Assembly (NCBI GenBank): GCA_021324175.1 | Contig: JAJPJP010000185.1 | Location: 1 to 40,707, forward strand | Reading direction: 5' to 3' | Length of the DNA stretch: 40,707 bases | Origin: Chitinophagia bacterium | Lineage (GTDB): Bacteria > Bacteroidota > Bacteroidia > Chitinophagales > Chitinophagaceae | Part shown: positions 1-8,172 of the stretch, piece by piece | Numbering within the stretch: the stretch's first letter is position 1 | Layout: each line of letters opens with the position of its first letter | Made by a program: the position numbers and the translations under genes | The notes under the pieces: model-generated | What the model saw: only the letters and a program-made list of their open reading frames with translations | Told to the model about the DNA's origin: nothing | The model's database searches: none

Positions 1-2
1 CG

Positions 3-407
3 CTTTTTGATGCATTTATCCAATGTTGGAATATCAAGTACACCTACAATACGATGCGCCCCGAGACAGTTATCAACAAATATTTCGACCCGAATTGGAG
101 ACCGCATTTGCAAACTCCGCCTTTCCCAGAATATACTTGTGGACACTGCACGATCTCTGCAGCTGCTGCAGAGGTTCTGGGCAGCGTATTCGGCGATAAA
201 TTCAGTTACAATGACACTACTGAACTTGAATTCGGGATCAAAAGCAGGTCATTTGATTCGTTCAAAGATGCTTCCCTGGAAACGATGCGGTCGAGGTTTT
301 ATGGCGGAATACACTACAACTATTGTTGTGAGCGAAGCAATATAATGGGTGATGATGTAGGCCAACTTATGGTTCAGCGGCTGAAAATGATAAAAAATGA
401 TCGCTAA
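3..407 (+). CDS. PAP2 / vanadium-haloperoxidase-type phosphatase, C-terminal part
   Basis: The gene runs in from the left edge of the window; the open frame is already present at base 3 and there is no in-window start that must be used. The visible 134 residues hold the three acid phosphatase/haloperoxidase signatures: a KYTYNTMRP stretch (motif 1, K-x6-RP), PEYTCGHCTIS (motif 2 with the catalytic His), and SRFYGGIH (motif 3). These residues normally hold phosphate or vanadate. Motif 2 reads CGHC where most relatives have SGHS/SGHA, which is unusual. The product is probably exported, as the downstream paralogue is a lipoprotein, but its own N-terminus is not visible. An outer-membrane barrel gene follows after 29 bases, so the two are likely in one operon. 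Phosphatase and haloperoxidase cannot be told apart from sequence alone. Confidence 0.8.
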   Translation, partial: LFDAFIQCWNIKYTYNTMRPETVINKYFDPNWRPHLQTPPFPEYTCGHCTISAAAAEVLGSVFGDKFSYNDTTELEFGIKSRSFDSFKDASLETMRSRFYGGIHYNYCCERSNIMGDDVGQLMVQRLKMIKNDR

Positions 408-436
408 AACTAATTGTAAAAAATAAAAAAAACATT

Positions 437-1396
437 ATGAACTACTCCCGATTGAGAGTTAACTATTGCGCATGCTTGTTTGGTTTTGCTTTAATGACTT
501 TGACGAAAGTCGAAGCGCAAACGGATAACGATGCAATCATGATGAACAAATACCAATGGTGCAGCGGTATCACGTACATGCATGAACAATGGAATAACTA
601 CTGGGAAGGTACCTACAAAAGAACCAATGGAAACATAGGAACTCTGACTACCCAGTCGTTCATGCCTATGTCAAATTATGGCATTACCGACAATTTGAAT
701 ATCATGGCTGGACTCCCTTATGTGTCGACGCATGCTTCTGCTGGTACACTTCATGAAATGAAAGGATTTCAGGACGTCAGCATCTTTCTGAAGTGGCGAC
801 CTGTCTCATTCAATTTTGGCTCAGGCAAGCTTTCACTATTTGCGATTGGGGGCTTTAGTACGCCTACGACGAACTATGAGCCCGATTATCTTCCGCTTTC
901 AATCGGGTTAGGTACGACAAATCTAATCGGGCGGGGCATGGCTAATTACAAAAGAGGGATATTTTTTGCACGCGCATCTGCGACGTATGTCTGGAGAAGC
1001 AATGTAAAGATTGATGAGGTTTCCTATTATACCACCGAGTTGTATAACACGAATGAAGTGCAGATGCCAAATTTATTCCAGTTTAATGGTAGCCTGGGTG
1101 TTTATACCAAATACTTCATTGGCGAAGCCATGTTTGACAATATGACGACGCTTGGAGGTTTTGACATTCGCAAAAATGATATGCCGTTTCCCAGCAACAG
1201 GATGAATAGCAACAGCCTGAGCGTGCATGCGAAATACACGCTTCCTTTTTTCACGCACATATCGCTAGTAGCAGGCGGCGACCATATATTGTCAGGGCGA
1301 AATGTCGGACAATCGACTGGATTTAACGCGGGCGCTTTCTATGCCTTTTATATCAAGAAAAATCCAAAAACTTCCTCATTGCTAAATAACCAGTAA
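437..1396 (+). CDS. putative outer-membrane beta-barrel protein (MetA-pathway/transporter-like)
   Basis: The 319-residue product starts with a signal peptide ending near VEAQ (about residues 1-28). The remainder alternates aromatic and polar residues in short strands, with repeated blocks such as GITDNLNIMAGLPY and LFAIGGFSTPTTNY, as in proteins annotated as phenol-degradation MetA-like outer-membrane proteins. It ends in strands such as FNAGAFYAFYI, as expected for a barrel that closes near the C-terminus. It sits between two PAP2/haloperoxidase-type genes on the same strand (gaps of 29 and 55 bases), which suggests joint expression and perhaps passage of the substrate or product of those enzymes. 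The family call rests on general barrel character; no specific substrate can be named. Confidence 0.6.
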   Translation: MNYSRLRVNYCACLFGFALMTLTKVEAQTDNDAIMMNKYQWCSGITYMHEQWNNYWEGTYKRTNGNIGTLTTQSFMPMSNYGITDNLNIMAGLPYVSTHASAGTLHEMKGFQDVSIFLKWRPVSFNFGSGKLSLFAIGGFSTPTTNYEPDYLPLSIGLGTTNLIGRGMANYKRGIFFARASATYVWRSNVKIDEVSYYTTELYNTNEVQMPNLFQFNGSLGVYTKYFIGEAMFDNMTTLGGFDIRKNDMPFPSNRMNSNSLSVHAKYTLPFFTHISLVAGGDHILSGRNVGQSTGFNAGAFYAFYIKKNPKTSSLLNNQ

Positions 1397-1451
1397 TTTA
1401 TTTGAAAGACTCCAATTTCATCTTATTCGAATCTCGGGTAACAAATTTAAA

Positions 1452-3029
1452 ATGTTCACGTCCAAAAAAATAAAAATGAAATCAATAACTTATTTTGCTC
1501 CTTTGGGTTTGGCGATGGTAGCGCTCTGCACCGTGGGCTCGTGCAATAAGGCAATTCACCAAGTCACCTCCAATGTGGCTCCCCTCAACCCTTCCAATGA
1601 AGATTTGAATGCGGGAACCTGGAAACTTGTCCTTCTTTCAAGACCTGACAGCTTTTTGGTCTCGGCGCCCGCAGCAACCAACTCATCGCCCTACATCGCA
1701 GATCTCAATGAGATCAAAGGCTTGCAAAAAAGCCTCTCGCCTGACGACCAGCAAAAAATTTCATATTGGGCTGCAGGAAATGTACTACGCTGGAATGAAA
1801 TTATGCGAGACCTAGTCGCCAAATATAACCTGCCGCCGTATCAAAATGCAGAGGGGACTTACCCCATCCCCAGTTCGGCCAATCCATTTGCTTACCCAAA
1901 CTTTCCCTTTTCGAATCCGCCATACGCCGCAAGGGCCTATGCGTACGTGAGCACGGCCCAATATGATGCGCTTGTTGCATGCTGGCACTACAAGCAGCTA
2001 TACAACAGGCCCGCACCGTACAAGGTCGACTCCACGATCAATGCACTGATGACAAAGACCCCGCTGCCCTCTTACCCGTCGGAAGCAGCGGTTCTCGCAG
2101 GTGTGACAGCTGAAATGATGAAGGCGCTCTTCCCTGACGAAATTGCCAATATTCAACAAAAAGCAGAAGAAGCGGAGTTAGCCGCAATTGAATCGGGGTC
2201 CGCAGCCAGGTCTGATATAAATGCCGGAGAAGCACTTGGGCGACAGGTAGCCGACCTTTTTATTGCCCGCGCCAAAACAGACAACGCGAGCGCAGCTGTC
2301 GGAAATCCAACAATTTGGTCGAACCTGGCAACCCAAACGCAGGCTGCGGGCCAAACCGCTTGGATCAGCCTTGAAACCCCGTTACGTCCTCCCATGTTGC
2401 CACTGTTTGGAAAAGTGAAGCCTTTCTTATTCGATTCTGCCACAGTAGCCTCACTAAGACCGGGTCCCCCACCTTCGACATCCAGCGCTGAAATGAACCA
2501 GCAAATTCAGATGGATTATGATCAAATCAAAAGCCCCTCTCGCGAACAAATGCGGATCGTCCAATTATGGGCAGACGGTGTCGGCACCTTCACCCCCCCC
2601 GGTCACTGGAACTACATCGCCGCATTGGACTTTATTTCTCAGAATTACAGTGAAGTCAGATGGGCACGGAACTTGGCACTCCTGAATATGGCAGAGATGG
2701 ACGCAGGAATCGTGTGTTGGAACACAAAATATTATTATTTCAATCCACGCCCAAGCCAGATTGACCCTGCGATAAAAACACTTACGGGCGTACCTAACTT
2801 TCCATCGTATATTTCTGGTCACGCGACTTTCAGCGGAGCCGCATCTACAATATTGGGACATTTTATTCCTACCAACGCATCAAAATATGAAGCTATGGCG
2901 GAGCAGGCGTCACAATCGAGATTTATTTCGGGAATTCACACGCAAACTGACTGCACCGCTGGAATGCAGGTGGGGCAGAATGTCGGAAATTATGCAGTTC
3001 AACGGGCCGTCAGCGATGGCGCTGAATAA
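1452..3029 (+). CDS. PAP2 / vanadium-dependent haloperoxidase-family lipoprotein
   Basis: The 525-residue product begins with a hydrophobic segment and a lipobox, VGSC, with Cys at residue 31 (residue 23 if the ATG at 1476 is used), so it is probably a lipoprotein. The catalytic domain fills the C-terminal half: motif 1 KYYYFNPRP (Lys426, Arg433), motif 2 SYISGHATFS (His457) and motif 3 SRFISGIH (Ser489-His496). Unlike the partial paralogue at the window start, motif 2 here is the canonical SGH. Length and layout fit bacterial vanadium-dependent haloperoxidase-like PAP2 proteins; whether it is a phosphatase or a haloperoxidase is undecided. A stem-loop with a T-run follows 30 bases after the stop, so the three-gene unit probably ends here. 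Confidence 0.8.
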   Translation: MFTSKKIKMKSITYFAPLGLAMVALCTVGSCNKAIHQVTSNVAPLNPSNEDLNAGTWKLVLLSRPDSFLVSAPAATNSSPYIADLNEIKGLQKSLSPDDQQKISYWAAGNVLRWNEIMRDLVAKYNLPPYQNAEGTYPIPSSANPFAYPNFPFSNPPYAARAYAYVSTAQYDALVACWHYKQLYNRPAPYKVDSTINALMTKTPLPSYPSEAAVLAGVTAEMMKALFPDEIANIQQKAEEAELAAIESGSAARSDINAGEALGRQVADLFIARAKTDNASAAVGNPTIWSNLATQTQAAGQTAWISLETPLRPPMLPLFGKVKPFLFDSATVASLRPGPPPSTSSAEMNQQIQMDYDQIKSPSREQMRIVQLWADGVGTFTPPGHWNYIAALDFISQNYSEVRWARNLALLNMAEMDAGIVCWNTKYYYFNPRPSQIDPAIKTLTGVPNFPSYISGHATFSGAASTILGHFIPTNASKYEAMAEQASQSRFISGIHTQTDCTAGMQVGQNVGNYAVQRAVSDGAE

Positions 3030-3059
3030 ATTGTTTTTTGGTTTAAGCAAAATAAGACG

Positions 3060-3086
3060 CCACGATTCTTCGTGGGGTATTTTTTT
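3060..3086 (+). terminator. intrinsic terminator after the PAP2 lipoprotein gene
   Basis: CCACGA (3060-3065) and TCGTGG (3070-3075) form a perfect 6-bp stem with a four-base TTCT loop. Two further G and TA precede seven T at 3080-3086. It lies between the PAP2 gene and the DoxX-like gene on the same strand and should separate their transcripts. Confidence 0.7.
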
Positions 3087-3114
3087 CAAATATTGGCCAA
3101 ATCTATATTTCGAA

Positions 3115-3933
3115 ATGAAGATGTCTGTCAACAAGAAGATCTACATCACATTAAGAATTGCTATTGGAATGTGCTTTTTAGGACATGGGGCTTTCGGTAT
3201 CATAACTAAGGCCATCTGGTGCAATTATTTCGCAGTTTTTGGCATTGATCGCGCCTCCGCTTATCAGCTGATGCCCTGGGTCGGCACAGTAGATATTGCC
3301 TTGGGACTATGTATGCTCGTTTATCCAGTGCGATTCATACCCGTTTGGTTGGTCATGTGGGGTTTTTTAACCGCGGCTTTGCGGCCACTATCCGGTGAAC
3401 CGTTCCCCGAACTAATTGAACGAGCGGGCAATTTTGGTGCGCCACTGATTTTAATACTGGTTACAGGAGGTGCCGCTCGTAAAAATATGCTGGCTAAAAT
3501 CTCGCCTCCCTTAAGCCAAGGCAGCCATGCGGAAGGTCGCATCGTCGCCATTTTGCAGTTCATTGCATTTCTAATCCTCGCCGGTCATGGCTGGTTAAAT
3601 CTGCTAGGCAAAAAGAGTCTGTTGGATCAATATATCGCACTTGGATTCGCAGACCCGCAAAGAACGTCAATTGTACTAGGCATTATTGAAATCCTCGCAG
3701 CTTTTTCAGTTTTTGTGCTGCCATCAAAAAAACTAATAGGCGCAATTGTATTATGGAAGATTGTAAGTGAATTATTCTACCCTCACCACGAATTATTCGA
3801 ATGGATCGAACGCGGTGGCAGTTACGGCTGCCTTATTTCACTTTGGATCGCAACCAATCCAATCCGTGGGAGAAGTTGGAAGGAGAATCTATTCAATGTC
3901 TGGTCAGCTACGCGAATCCTGAAAACAAATTAG
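3115..3933 (+). CDS. DoxX-like integral membrane protein with duplicated domain
   Basis: The 272-residue product has about eight membrane segments. It consists of two similar halves: GHG at residues 23-25 and again at 157-159, and IERAGNFG (101-108) matched by IERGGSYG (231-238). Each half looks like a four-helix DoxX/DUF-type unit. The frame is open upstream to 2887, but that part overlaps the preceding PAP2 gene and its terminator, so I chose the ATG at 3115, with ATG 3121 as an alternative. A weak promoter-like TATATTTC lies just upstream. Function is unknown; DoxX relatives have been linked to redox and quinone or thiol metabolism, but nothing here proves it. Confidence 0.65.
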   Translation: MKMSVNKKIYITLRIAIGMCFLGHGAFGIITKAIWCNYFAVFGIDRASAYQLMPWVGTVDIALGLCMLVYPVRFIPVWLVMWGFLTAALRPLSGEPFPELIERAGNFGAPLILILVTGGAARKNMLAKISPPLSQGSHAEGRIVAILQFIAFLILAGHGWLNLLGKKSLLDQYIALGFADPQRTSIVLGIIEILAAFSVFVLPSKKLIGAIVLWKIVSELFYPHHELFEWIERGGSYGCLISLWIATNPIRGRSWKENLFNVWSATRILKTN

Positions 3934-4005
3934 TGGTAATATGTTTACGCAAGCCAGTCAGCCGAACCAAAGGTATGTTGCTTTTTTGTCTATAACTAGC
4001 GCACG

Positions 4006-4047
4006 TAAGGGCTAATTTATTTTTATCTTCGGGACCAAAAGCCCTTA
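4006..4047 (+). promoter_or_regulatory. inverted repeat abutting the trehalase start codon
   Basis: TAAGGGCT (4006-4013) is the exact reverse complement of AGCCCTTA (4040-4047), and the right arm includes the A of the trehalase ATG. The 26-base loop holds TATCTTCG (4025-4032), one mismatch from the TAnnTTTG promoter element. It could be an operator dyad or, if transcription starts further upstream, an RNA stem that masks the start codon. Chance occurrence is possible. Confidence 0.35.
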
Positions 4048-5633
4048 TGCGCAAACCTGTTGCTTTTTTACTTCTTTTTTTATCAACTATTGTCTTTGCA
4101 CACGCTCAAGTTGCTGTCGAGCCTCCTGATAAAATTTACGGCAGTCTATTTGTGAATGTCCAAATGAGCCGCGTATTTGCCGATGGCAAAACATTTGTCG
4201 ATTGCATACCGAAAAAAAGCCCATCTGAAATTCTGCGTGATTATGAGGTCCAAAAAAAAACACCGGCATTTGACTTAAGAAAGTTCGTTGAAGAAAACTT
4301 TGAAGTCCCTGCAGCTCAGACAGACACTTACCGCACCAACGCGGGAGAAGATGTTGAAACGCATATCAAAAATCTATGGAGCGTGCTTAAAAGGACACCC
4401 GATAAAGTCATCGACGGGAGTTCTTTGCTCCCGCTTCCATACCCCTACATTGTGCCAGGCGGACGCTTTCGGGAGGTGTATTATTGGGATTCCTATTTCA
4501 CAATGCTTGGCTTAAAGGAAAGTAACGAAATAGACATGATTGAAAATATGGTCAAAAACTTCGCCTACCTGATAGAGAATTATGGTCATATCCCAAATGG
4601 AAACAGGACATACTATCTGGGGAGATCGCAACCTCCATTTTTCTCTGTAATGGTGGAACTGCTGGCAGAAGTAAAGGGTGATAGTATTTACCAGGCGTTT
4701 CTTCCGTCCATGCAAAAAGAATATGAATTTTGGATGGATGGATCAGATAAAATTAAGCCTGGGCAGGCTTACAGGCGTATCGTCCGCATGCCAAACGGTG
4801 ATATACTTAATCGATATTGGGATGATATCCCCGCTCCGAGACAGGAAAGTTACCGGGAGGACTATTTCACAGCACTTAATTCGCACCGGAACAAAGTTGA
4901 AATGTATCATCACCTTCGGGCTGCGGCCGAAAGTGGGATTGATTTTAGCAGTCGCTGGTTTTCTGATACCGTGCACCTTAGTTCCATTGAGACGACCGAT
5001 TTTCTTCCCGTAGATTTAAACTCACTAATGTATCATCTTGAGTTAACAATTGCGAAAGCAAGGTTGATCAACAAAGAAGATAGCGCGTCGAAAGCATATT
5101 TTGATCGCGCAAAGTCGAGATCCGAAAAAATTGACAAATATTTCTGGAATAAAAAAATGAATTTTTACACCGATTTTAATTTCAAGACGAAAAGGCAGAG
5201 CAACATGATCGTTCCTGCGGGGATGTACCCATTTTGCTTTATTAACGAGCACCCGGATTATATGAGCTTCCTTGGCGAAAAAATAGCACAGGTGGTAAGA
5301 AAAAAATTATTACAGCCAGGCGGTGTAACGGCGTCAGCATTTATGGCGGGGCAACAATGGGATGCGCCAAACGGCTGGGCTCCCCTCGAATGGATGACTA
5401 TTTGGGGGCTTGACAGGTGCGGGCAAAAAGATCTTGCCGCAGAAATCGCGAAGAGATGGATAACTCTTAACGTCAAAGTTTATAAAGAGAGCGGTAAATT
5501 GATGGAAAAATACAATGTGTCAGACATCAATAAGGGAGCCGGGGGGGGAGAATATCCTGGCCAGGATGGGTTCGGCTGGACAAACGGCGTGCTTCTTCAC
5601 CTCATCAAGTTATATGGAATGCCTGCTAACTAA
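4047..5633 (+). CDS. treA: periplasmic alpha,alpha-trehalase (GH37)
   Basis: This enzyme hydrolyses trehalose to two glucose molecules. The 528-residue protein begins with a signal peptide (about residues 1-20, ending AHA), so it works outside the cytoplasm. Both trehalase signatures are present: PGGRFREVYYWDSY at residues 137-150 and QWDAPNGWAP starting at residue 437. The likely catalytic acid is Asp299 in ESGIDFSSRW and the likely base is Glu502 in GGGEYPGQDGFGW, by analogy with the E. coli enzyme. Length matches the family. It stands alone between a DoxX-like gene and the convergent kup gene. An inverted repeat covers its start codon (4006-4047). The run of eight G at 5541-5548 does not break the frame. 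Confidence 0.93.
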   Translation: MRKPVAFLLLFLSTIVFAHAQVAVEPPDKIYGSLFVNVQMSRVFADGKTFVDCIPKKSPSEILRDYEVQKKTPAFDLRKFVEENFEVPAAQTDTYRTNAGEDVETHIKNLWSVLKRTPDKVIDGSSLLPLPYPYIVPGGRFREVYYWDSYFTMLGLKESNEIDMIENMVKNFAYLIENYGHIPNGNRTYYLGRSQPPFFSVMVELLAEVKGDSIYQAFLPSMQKEYEFWMDGSDKIKPGQAYRRIVRMPNGDILNRYWDDIPAPRQESYREDYFTALNSHRNKVEMYHHLRAAAESGIDFSSRWFSDTVHLSSIETTDFLPVDLNSLMYHLELTIAKARLINKEDSASKAYFDRAKSRSEKIDKYFWNKKMNFYTDFNFKTKRQSNMIVPAGMYPFCFINEHPDYMSFLGEKIAQVVRKKLLQPGGVTASAFMAGQQWDAPNGWAPLEWMTIWGLDRCGQKDLAAEIAKRWITLNVKVYKESGKLMEKYNVSDINKGAGGGEYPGQDGFGWTNGVLLHLIKLYGMPAN

Positions 5634-5679
5634 CCTGGGCCCCGAAAACAATCCGGGTTCTAAAGTGCTGACACTCGTA

Positions 5680-7656
5680 CTAATCATGGATTCGATAATA
5701 AGCTCTATGCAAATGAATATTACTTACCGGCATTACAACCAGGGGAAGTTTTTCAACAAGTGTTTCACTTGAATCAAGGCCGAAAGCCTTGTCTTCTGAA
5801 AGTGCAAAATGTTTGATCGCAAAATAGCTATTCAAGATAAATCCATCGCGAACTGAAAATTCATTATCATAAGATAGAAATTTTTCCAAAATCACGAATC
5901 GGAAGTCCTCCGAGATGTTGTGCTTTTTCAGTGATGGGAATCGGCTCGCAAGGTCTAATTCCTTATTGTTAATCATCTCATCGACGACTTTTCGGAACAT
6001 CATACCTACACGTGGTTGGACCCGGAATCCAACCCGCAATTCAATTCGAATTACCTTGTCGTCCTTTAGTTCATCTACACCGTATTCCATGGTGTAAGGT
6101 TCATCCGTCCGCTCTATATGAACGAACCAATATACGTCTGCCCTCTTGGGATTATGGCTGAAAATTGAATAAATGATTTTTTGTTCTATTTGAGTATGAC
6201 GGTTGGCTTTTGTCAAATATATCAGGTGTGAAGAAAACTTGGGGACAGAATTATCTCTACTCAAGATCTCTAGTAGCGGTAAATACTCCCTGAGACTAAC
6301 AAAGTTGAGAAAACGATTATTAATTTTTCGAGCGTTGTACCATATGTACATCGTAAATATTAAACCAAACTCAAAGACAAGGAAGAAAAGTCGTTTGACA
6401 ATCTTGACAGCGTTAGCTACAAAAAATGAAGACTCAACCGTTACAAATACTACAAGGATAATGATGACAACCGCCAGGGGAAAATGCTTTACATAACGCA
6501 AAAAGTAATACATAAGTATGGTGGTCATTAGCATTGCGATCGTTATCGAAAATCCATAAGCTGCCGTCATATTAGCAGAAGTCCGAAAGTAAAGAACCAC
6601 GAGGAAGCACCCAATACACAATACCCAGTTAATACTTGGTATGTATATCTGGCCTCGAATATTCGTTGGATATTTTACAGTAACCTTGGGCCAGAAGTTC
6701 AAGCTGATGGCCTCACTGATCAGCGTAAATGATCCGCTAATAAGTGCCTGGCTTGCAATAATTGAGGCCGCCGTCGCGATTAGAACACTAGGTACAAGAA
6801 ACCAGTGGGGCACAATGGCAAAGAAAGGATTGGTTTCGCCGAGGGTGCTCTTCCCTTGCAGAAGAACCCAGGCACCCTGGCCAAGATAATTGAGCAAGAG
6901 TGAGACCTTGACGAACATCCAGGTAATTTGTATGTTTTTCTTTCCGCAATGCCCCAAATCTGAGTAGAGCGCCTCCGCGCCGGTGGTGCAAAGGAAAACG
7001 GCGCCCAAAAGCCAGAAGCCTTTGGGATGTTTGACCAATAATTCGAGGCCATAATGAGGGCTCAACGCCTGCAATACCGATGGGTCCTGCAGAATTTGAT
7101 TTAAGCCAAGTATCCCCAGCATCGAAAACCAGGCCAGCATGATTGGCCCAAATGAGCCGCCAACGATCTTGGTTCCGAATCTCTGAAAAATGAAGAGAAG
7201 AAGGATAATTACGAGTACGATCTCGACTACAAGGTTGTTACCAGGAATAATAACATTCTCCATACCTTTCACCATGTTAAGACCTTCAACTGCCGAGGTC
7301 ACGGAAATTGGCGGTGTGATGATGCCGTCGGCCAATAGAGTCCCCGCGCCAATCATCGCAGGATAAACGAGCATTTTACCGTAGCGCCTGACAAGCGCGT
7401 ATAAGGAAAAAACGCCCCCCTCTCCCTTGTTGTCAGCCTGTAGGGTTATCAGGACGTATTTGAACGTCGTTTGAAGTGTAAGGGTCCAGAAAACGCACGA
7501 GATTGCTCCAAACACTAGTTCTTTGGAGATCTTTCCGCCTTCATTTAATATCGTTTGGAAAGTGTAAAGGGGCGAAGTACCAATATCGCCATAAATGATC
7601 CCCAAAGTGATGATCAATCCTGCAGCGGAAACTTTTTTGAAATGCGACGAAGACAT
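5680..7656 (-). CDS. kup: Kup-type low-affinity potassium transporter
   Basis: This membrane protein probably imports K+ with protons. The 658-residue product carries the Kup N-terminal signature, GIIYGDIGTSPLYTF, about a dozen hydrophobic segments in the first 430 residues, and a cytoplasmic C-terminal domain of about 200 residues. Conserved stretches such as GEGGVFSLYALV and GTGAEALYSDLGHCG-like CTTGAEALYSDLGHCG are present. Length is slightly above the E. coli Kup. The gene converges on the trehalase gene, with 46 bases between them and no clear terminator. Upstream on the same strand, 52 bases before its start, lies a possible 39-residue membrane peptide that may be co-transcribed. I see no promoter motif directly before kup. 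Confidence 0.93.
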   Translation of the reverse strand: MSSSHFKKVSAAGLIITLGIIYGDIGTSPLYTFQTILNEGGKISKELVFGAISCVFWTLTLQTTFKYVLITLQADNKGEGGVFSLYALVRRYGKMLVYPAMIGAGTLLADGIITPPISVTSAVEGLNMVKGMENVIIPGNNLVVEIVLVIILLLFIFQRFGTKIVGGSFGPIMLAWFSMLGILGLNQILQDPSVLQALSPHYGLELLVKHPKGFWLLGAVFLCTTGAEALYSDLGHCGKKNIQITWMFVKVSLLLNYLGQGAWVLLQGKSTLGETNPFFAIVPHWFLVPSVLIATAASIIASQALISGSFTLISEAISLNFWPKVTVKYPTNIRGQIYIPSINWVLCIGCFLVVLYFRTSANMTAAYGFSITIAMLMTTILMYYFLRYVKHFPLAVVIIILVVFVTVESSFFVANAVKIVKRLFFLVFEFGLIFTMYIWYNARKINNRFLNFVSLREYLPLLEILSRDNSVPKFSSHLIYLTKANRHTQIEQKIIYSIFSHNPKRADVYWFVHIERTDEPYTMEYGVDELKDDKVIRIELRVGFRVQPRVGMMFRKVVDEMINNKELDLASRFPSLKKHNISEDFRFVILEKFLSYDNEFSVRDGFILNSYFAIKHFALSEDKAFGLDSSETLVEKLPLVVMPVSNIHLHRAYYRIHD

Positions 7657-7708
7657 ACAGGTGAGACGTAATTGGTTAATAAAATATCCGTGTAGAGAAT
7701 ATATTTTA

Positions 7709-7828
7709 TCAAATGGCAGAGAAAATTTTCAGTTTCACTAGCGTTAGAAGGAGCAAACTTAGCGCAAATAGCCAAGCAAAAATTATGACAGCTGCGGCTT
7801 TAATCTGGTCTCTTTTAATTTGCATCAT
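7709..7828 (-). CDS. candidate 39-residue small membrane protein upstream of kup
   Basis: An ATG-ATG start at 7828 opens a 40-codon frame ending in TGA at 7709. The peptide has a charged N-terminus (MMQIKRDQIK), one hydrophobic helix of about 20 residues (from AAAVIIFAWLF on, rich in Leu/Ala) and a short basic tail (KLKIFSAI). That charged-helix-basic layout is typical of real single-pass small membrane proteins. It is co-directional with kup, 52 bases upstream. I know of no named family for it; the K+ transporter KdpFABC has a similarly tiny subunit, KdpF, but there is no sequence evidence of kinship. No promoter or ribosome-binding site is obvious, so it may still be chance. Confidence 0.4.
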   Translation of the reverse strand: MMQIKRDQIKAAAVIIFAWLFALSLLLLTLVKLKIFSAI

Positions 7829-8159
7829 TCTGCTTAAATGATATGCTTTTGATCAACAATTATACCCGACGGAAATCATAAAGACTTTAATAATGCCTTC
7901 CATTGCTTTTGCGTGACTTATAACTAAAAATATTTTTACCGCAATATTCCGCGATTTAAATAGCCATTTCAAAATGAAAATAGCCTTTCATAATGAAAAT
8001 GGTGAGGTCTAAAATCGTGGATTAAATGTTTAAAAAAACATACTTGCTGTGGGAAAGGCGACCTCATAATCCTGCATCTCTTCAAAGAAGAAGTAGCGAA
8101 TCCAACGAGTGCAGATGTTTACATGTGTTCCCGTTTCACTAATAAACAGCTGCAACTAT
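7829..8159. other. divergent intergenic region between kup and thiolase
   Basis: About 330 AT-rich bases separate the small ORF and kup (minus strand) from the thiolase gene (plus strand). I find no convincing gene. The region must hold the promoters for both directions. The only structure that stands out is a pair of 20-base imperfect direct repeats at 7959-7998, annotated separately. Confidence 0.6.
7959..8000. repeat. two imperfect 20-bp direct repeats with internal dyads
   Basis: Unit 1 (7959-7978) is AATAGCCATTTCAAAATGAA and unit 2 (7979-7998) is AATAGCCTTTCATAATGAAA. Both start AATAGCC and both carry a dyad, TTTCA-n-TGAAA; the second, TTTCATAATGAAA, is a perfect 13-bp palindrome around a central A. 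Spacing of two helical turns suggests a dimeric or tandem regulator site in this divergent promoter region. This is inference. Confidence 0.4.
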
Positions 8160-8167
8160 TATCTTTG
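8160..8167 (+). promoter_or_regulatory. TAnnTTTG promoter element of the thiolase gene
   Basis: TATCTTTG matches the Bacteroidota -7 element TAnnTTTG exactly and ends five bases before the ATG at 8173. Transcription would start at or next to the start codon, giving a leaderless or near-leaderless message. No good TTG element is seen at the usual distance upstream. Confidence 0.4.
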
Positions 8168-8172
8168 TGCAC

